This document shows positions 62,404-64,000 of a DNA stretch of 64,000 bases, piece by piece. The notes beneath the pieces were generated by a model. The model ran no database searches, was not told where the DNA came from, and saw only the letters and a program-made list of their open reading frames with translations. This DNA comes from JABAAI01 sp965242745 (GTDB lineage: Bacteria > Spirochaetota > Leptospiria > Leptospirales > Leptonemataceae). The stretch lies in contig CBDETG010000017.1 of assembly GCA_965242745.1 (NCBI GenBank), positions 1-64,000 on the forward strand. Reading direction: 5' to 3'. The position numbers and the translations under genes are program-made. Numbering within the stretch: the stretch's first letter is position 1; the number at the start of each line of letters is the position of its first letter.

Positions 62404-63561
62404 TTATTGCGCCCTATTTCGGAAACGATCCAGTTTTGCAAAAATAAGACTGACAACGCTGTACAAAGTAGCGGGGATTTCCTGACCGATCTCTACTTCT
62501 TCATAGAGGCTGCGCGCTAAAGGTGGATTTTCTTCAATGAGTATGGAATGAGCTTGAGCTATCTTACGCATTACAAAAGCGAAATGGTCTTTCCCTTTGC
62601 CTATTACTACCGGCGCCTGATCTATGTGGCTTTGGTAGCGCAGAGCCACAGCAAAATGCGTGGGGTTAGTAACAAGCACGTCCGCAGCAGGGAGCTCTTG
62701 CAGCATATTACGCTGCTTGCGCAGTTCATAAGCCCTGTCGCGTTGGCGTTGGCGAATCAAAGGATCGCCCTCTTCTTCTTTACGCTCTCTCTTGGCTTCA
62801 GAGATGGGGATTTTTAACTTCTCCAAGTACTCATAACGCTGATAGAAAAAGTCCGGCACAGCAACAAGGGCAAAGATAAGGCCTGCTACTACAAGCAGCT
62901 TGAGGGCAACCTGCAAAAATAGTAAGATAGCTGACCCGAGCCCCATATTCGCTGTTTTTAACATGGACGCATAGTCCTTGCTTATGATAATATAGGCGGC
63001 AGCAGAGATAAGAAGCAGCTGCATGAGCACTCGAGCTAAGTTAAAAAAGGTACGCTTTCCAGGGATAATGCGGCGAAATTCAGGTTTGATCTTCTCCCAA
63101 CGCATACTTAGGGGATAGGCGCTCAAAAGCAGACCAAACTGTGAAACATTCCCCACTATAGCCATGACAAAAGCCGCCCCTATGACCGGGAAAACAATTT
63201 TCCCGGTTTCAAAAGCCATAGAAAGCATGATAGACTGGATGCTCTCCATAGTAGCAAGAAAGCTTTGCACTTCCCGGAAATCTCTTTGGAAATATGTGGA
63301 AAAAACCTTGTGCGTTAGAGCAAACATATAAACGCCCCCTAGAAAAAGCGCCAAAACACCTCCCAAAAGTACCGCAGCAGAAACAATCTCTCCAGAACGG
63401 ATTACATTCCCTCGCTGCCGCTCTTCTCGGCGCCTTCTTTCACTAGGAAGCTCTGTACGCCCTTCATCTTCCGCCGCAAAACGCTGCAGATCATAAAAAG
63501 CTAAGCAATCTGCCTGTACGCAATAGTTTCCCAAAACAAGGATGTCTTTTTCTTCTTGCAT
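62404..63561 (-). CDS. flhB: Flagellar export switch protein FlhB
   Basis: 385 residues, with an N-terminal extension containing YDLQRFAAEDEGRTELPSE, four membrane helices and the autocleavage site NPTH (ADVLVTNPTHFAVALRY) followed by KGKDHFAFVMRKIA and the end LARSLYEEVEIGQEIPATLY. Cleavage at N-P switches export from rod/hook to filament proteins. The AAEDEGRTE start is usual in spirochaetes. Fourteen bases separate it from fliR. Confidence 0.95.
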   Translation of the reverse strand: MQEEKDILVLGNYCVQADCLAFYDLQRFAAEDEGRTELPSERRRREERQRGNVIRSGEIVSAAVLLGGVLALFLGGVYMFALTHKVFSTYFQRDFREVQSFLATMESIQSIMLSMAFETGKIVFPVIGAAFVMAIVGNVSQFGLLLSAYPLSMRWEKIKPEFRRIIPGKRTFFNLARVLMQLLLISAAAYIIISKDYASMLKTANMGLGSAILLFLQVALKLLVVAGLIFALVAVPDFFYQRYEYLEKLKIPISEAKRERKEEEGDPLIRQRQRDRAYELRKQRNMLQELPAADVLVTNPTHFAVALRYQSHIDQAPVVIGKGKDHFAFVMRKIAQAHSILIEENPPLARSLYEEVEIGQEIPATLYSVVSLIFAKLDRFRNRAQ

Positions 63562-63575
63562 TAGTTGTTATTGTT

Positions 63576-64000
63576 TTAGCGCTTATCTCCCTTAGGCCAG
63601 TTGGAAAAAAGCTCGCCCATATTCGCATAGAGCAGAGAAAAAGCGTCACTCATAAGAGGAACGATCACCGGGAAGAGGAAGAGTAAAACCAGTAAGCCTG
63701 TCGTGATATTGATTTGTATACCCATACTGATAAGATTCATTTGAGGCGCTGCTTTCCCTAAAAGACCCAAGGTAAGCGAGCTGATAAAAAGAACGCCTAT
63801 AATGGGCACTCCTATTTTCAGCGCTGTTAGGAACATCATACTAAAGGCCTCGTCCACATGAGACAAAAGTCCGCCCTGGATTTGCGCGCTTAATCCAAGT
63901 TTGGGCACTGCCTCAAAGGAGTAACGCAAGGCCTGTATCATATGCAAAAAAGCTGGCATATAAGAGCCGTCCATTTGAAAAGGAACAGCCAAAAAAATCA
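63576..64000 (-). CDS. fliR: Flagellar export protein FliR, C-terminal part
   Basis: About 140 residues of the usual 250-260; the N-terminus lies beyond the window. Hydrophobic helices TALKIGVPIIGVLFISSLTL and NITTGLLVLLFLFPVIVPL, with LGLLGKAAPQMNLISMGIQI, the FliR signature. FliR sits with FliP/FliQ in the export-gate core. First gene seen of the operon fliR-flhB-flhA. Confidence 0.92.
   Translation of the reverse strand, partial: IFLAVPFQMDGSYMPAFLHMIQALRYSFEAVPKLGLSAQIQGGLLSHVDEAFSMMFLTALKIGVPIIGVLFISSLTLGLLGKAAPQMNLISMGIQINITTGLLVLLFLFPVIVPLMSDAFSLLYANMGELFSNWPKGDKR

Overview
The window looks like a chromosome segment of a spirochaete or a close relative. The best marker is the right-hand flagellar export block fliR-flhB-flhA; its FlhB carries the long N-terminus with AAEDEGRTE that I associate with spirochaetal FlhB. 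Abundant lipoproteins with loose lipoboxes, a LruC-domain protein and a Kdo transferase plus LptB-type ATPase (hence an LPS-type envelope) fit this. The genus cannot be fixed from the sequence alone.

Layout. 1-7.8 kb (minus): one very large mosaic surface lipoprotein (fn3-like modules, cysteine-rich thrombospondin-like modules, GLUG repeats), running off the left edge, broken by two frameshifts and headed by a run of 22 G/C. 7.9-9.5 kb: non-coding repeats, chiefly an array of 18-bp units each holding an AACAT-G-ATGTT palindrome. 9.5-12.8 kb: VWA/FHA membrane protein overlapping a lipoprotein with a degenerate GGDEF-like end. 12.9-16.8 kb: duplicated leader, then a second large GLUG-repeat lipoprotein, also frameshifted. 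16.8-23.4 kb: a strongly structured intergenic element, several lipoproteins (one LruC-like gene split by an in-frame TAG, a RCC1 fragment, two tandem WVAVG-repeat lipoproteins) and lptB. 23.4-37.2 kb (minus): a partial prophage or phage-derived block (portal-like protein, tape-measure-like protein, unknown structural proteins, a 1589-residue methyltransferase-helicase), with a degraded Rpn-type nuclease gene inserted on the other strand and a truncated DNA methyltransferase at its border. 37.8-47.9 kb: housekeeping genes (metX, a histidine kinase/VWA/lipoprotein operon, proA, a glutamate-synthase-like protein, gatC-gatA). 48-51.7 kb: accessory genes (broken glycosyltransferase, YkgJ-type protein, exported HNH nuclease, broken small membrane proteins). 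51.7-54.6 kb: rplR-rpsE-rpmD-rplO, a GyrI-like protein and dcd. 54.6-59.5 kb: retropepsin-like protease pair, waaA, thiH and one insertion sequence. 59.5-64 kb: an endonuclease III-like glycosylase and the flagellar genes.

How it fits together. The conserved blocks are compact and intact, while the accessory stretches are full of repeats, frameshifts and duplicated gene starts. Two inserted segments (the IS and the protease pair) are each bounded by a direct repeat of exactly 26 bp. The phage block combines structural genes with a large methyltransferase-helicase that shares a short N-terminal module with a small neighbouring protein, which suggests co-packaging in a virion. No tRNA, rRNA or CRISPR array was recognised.
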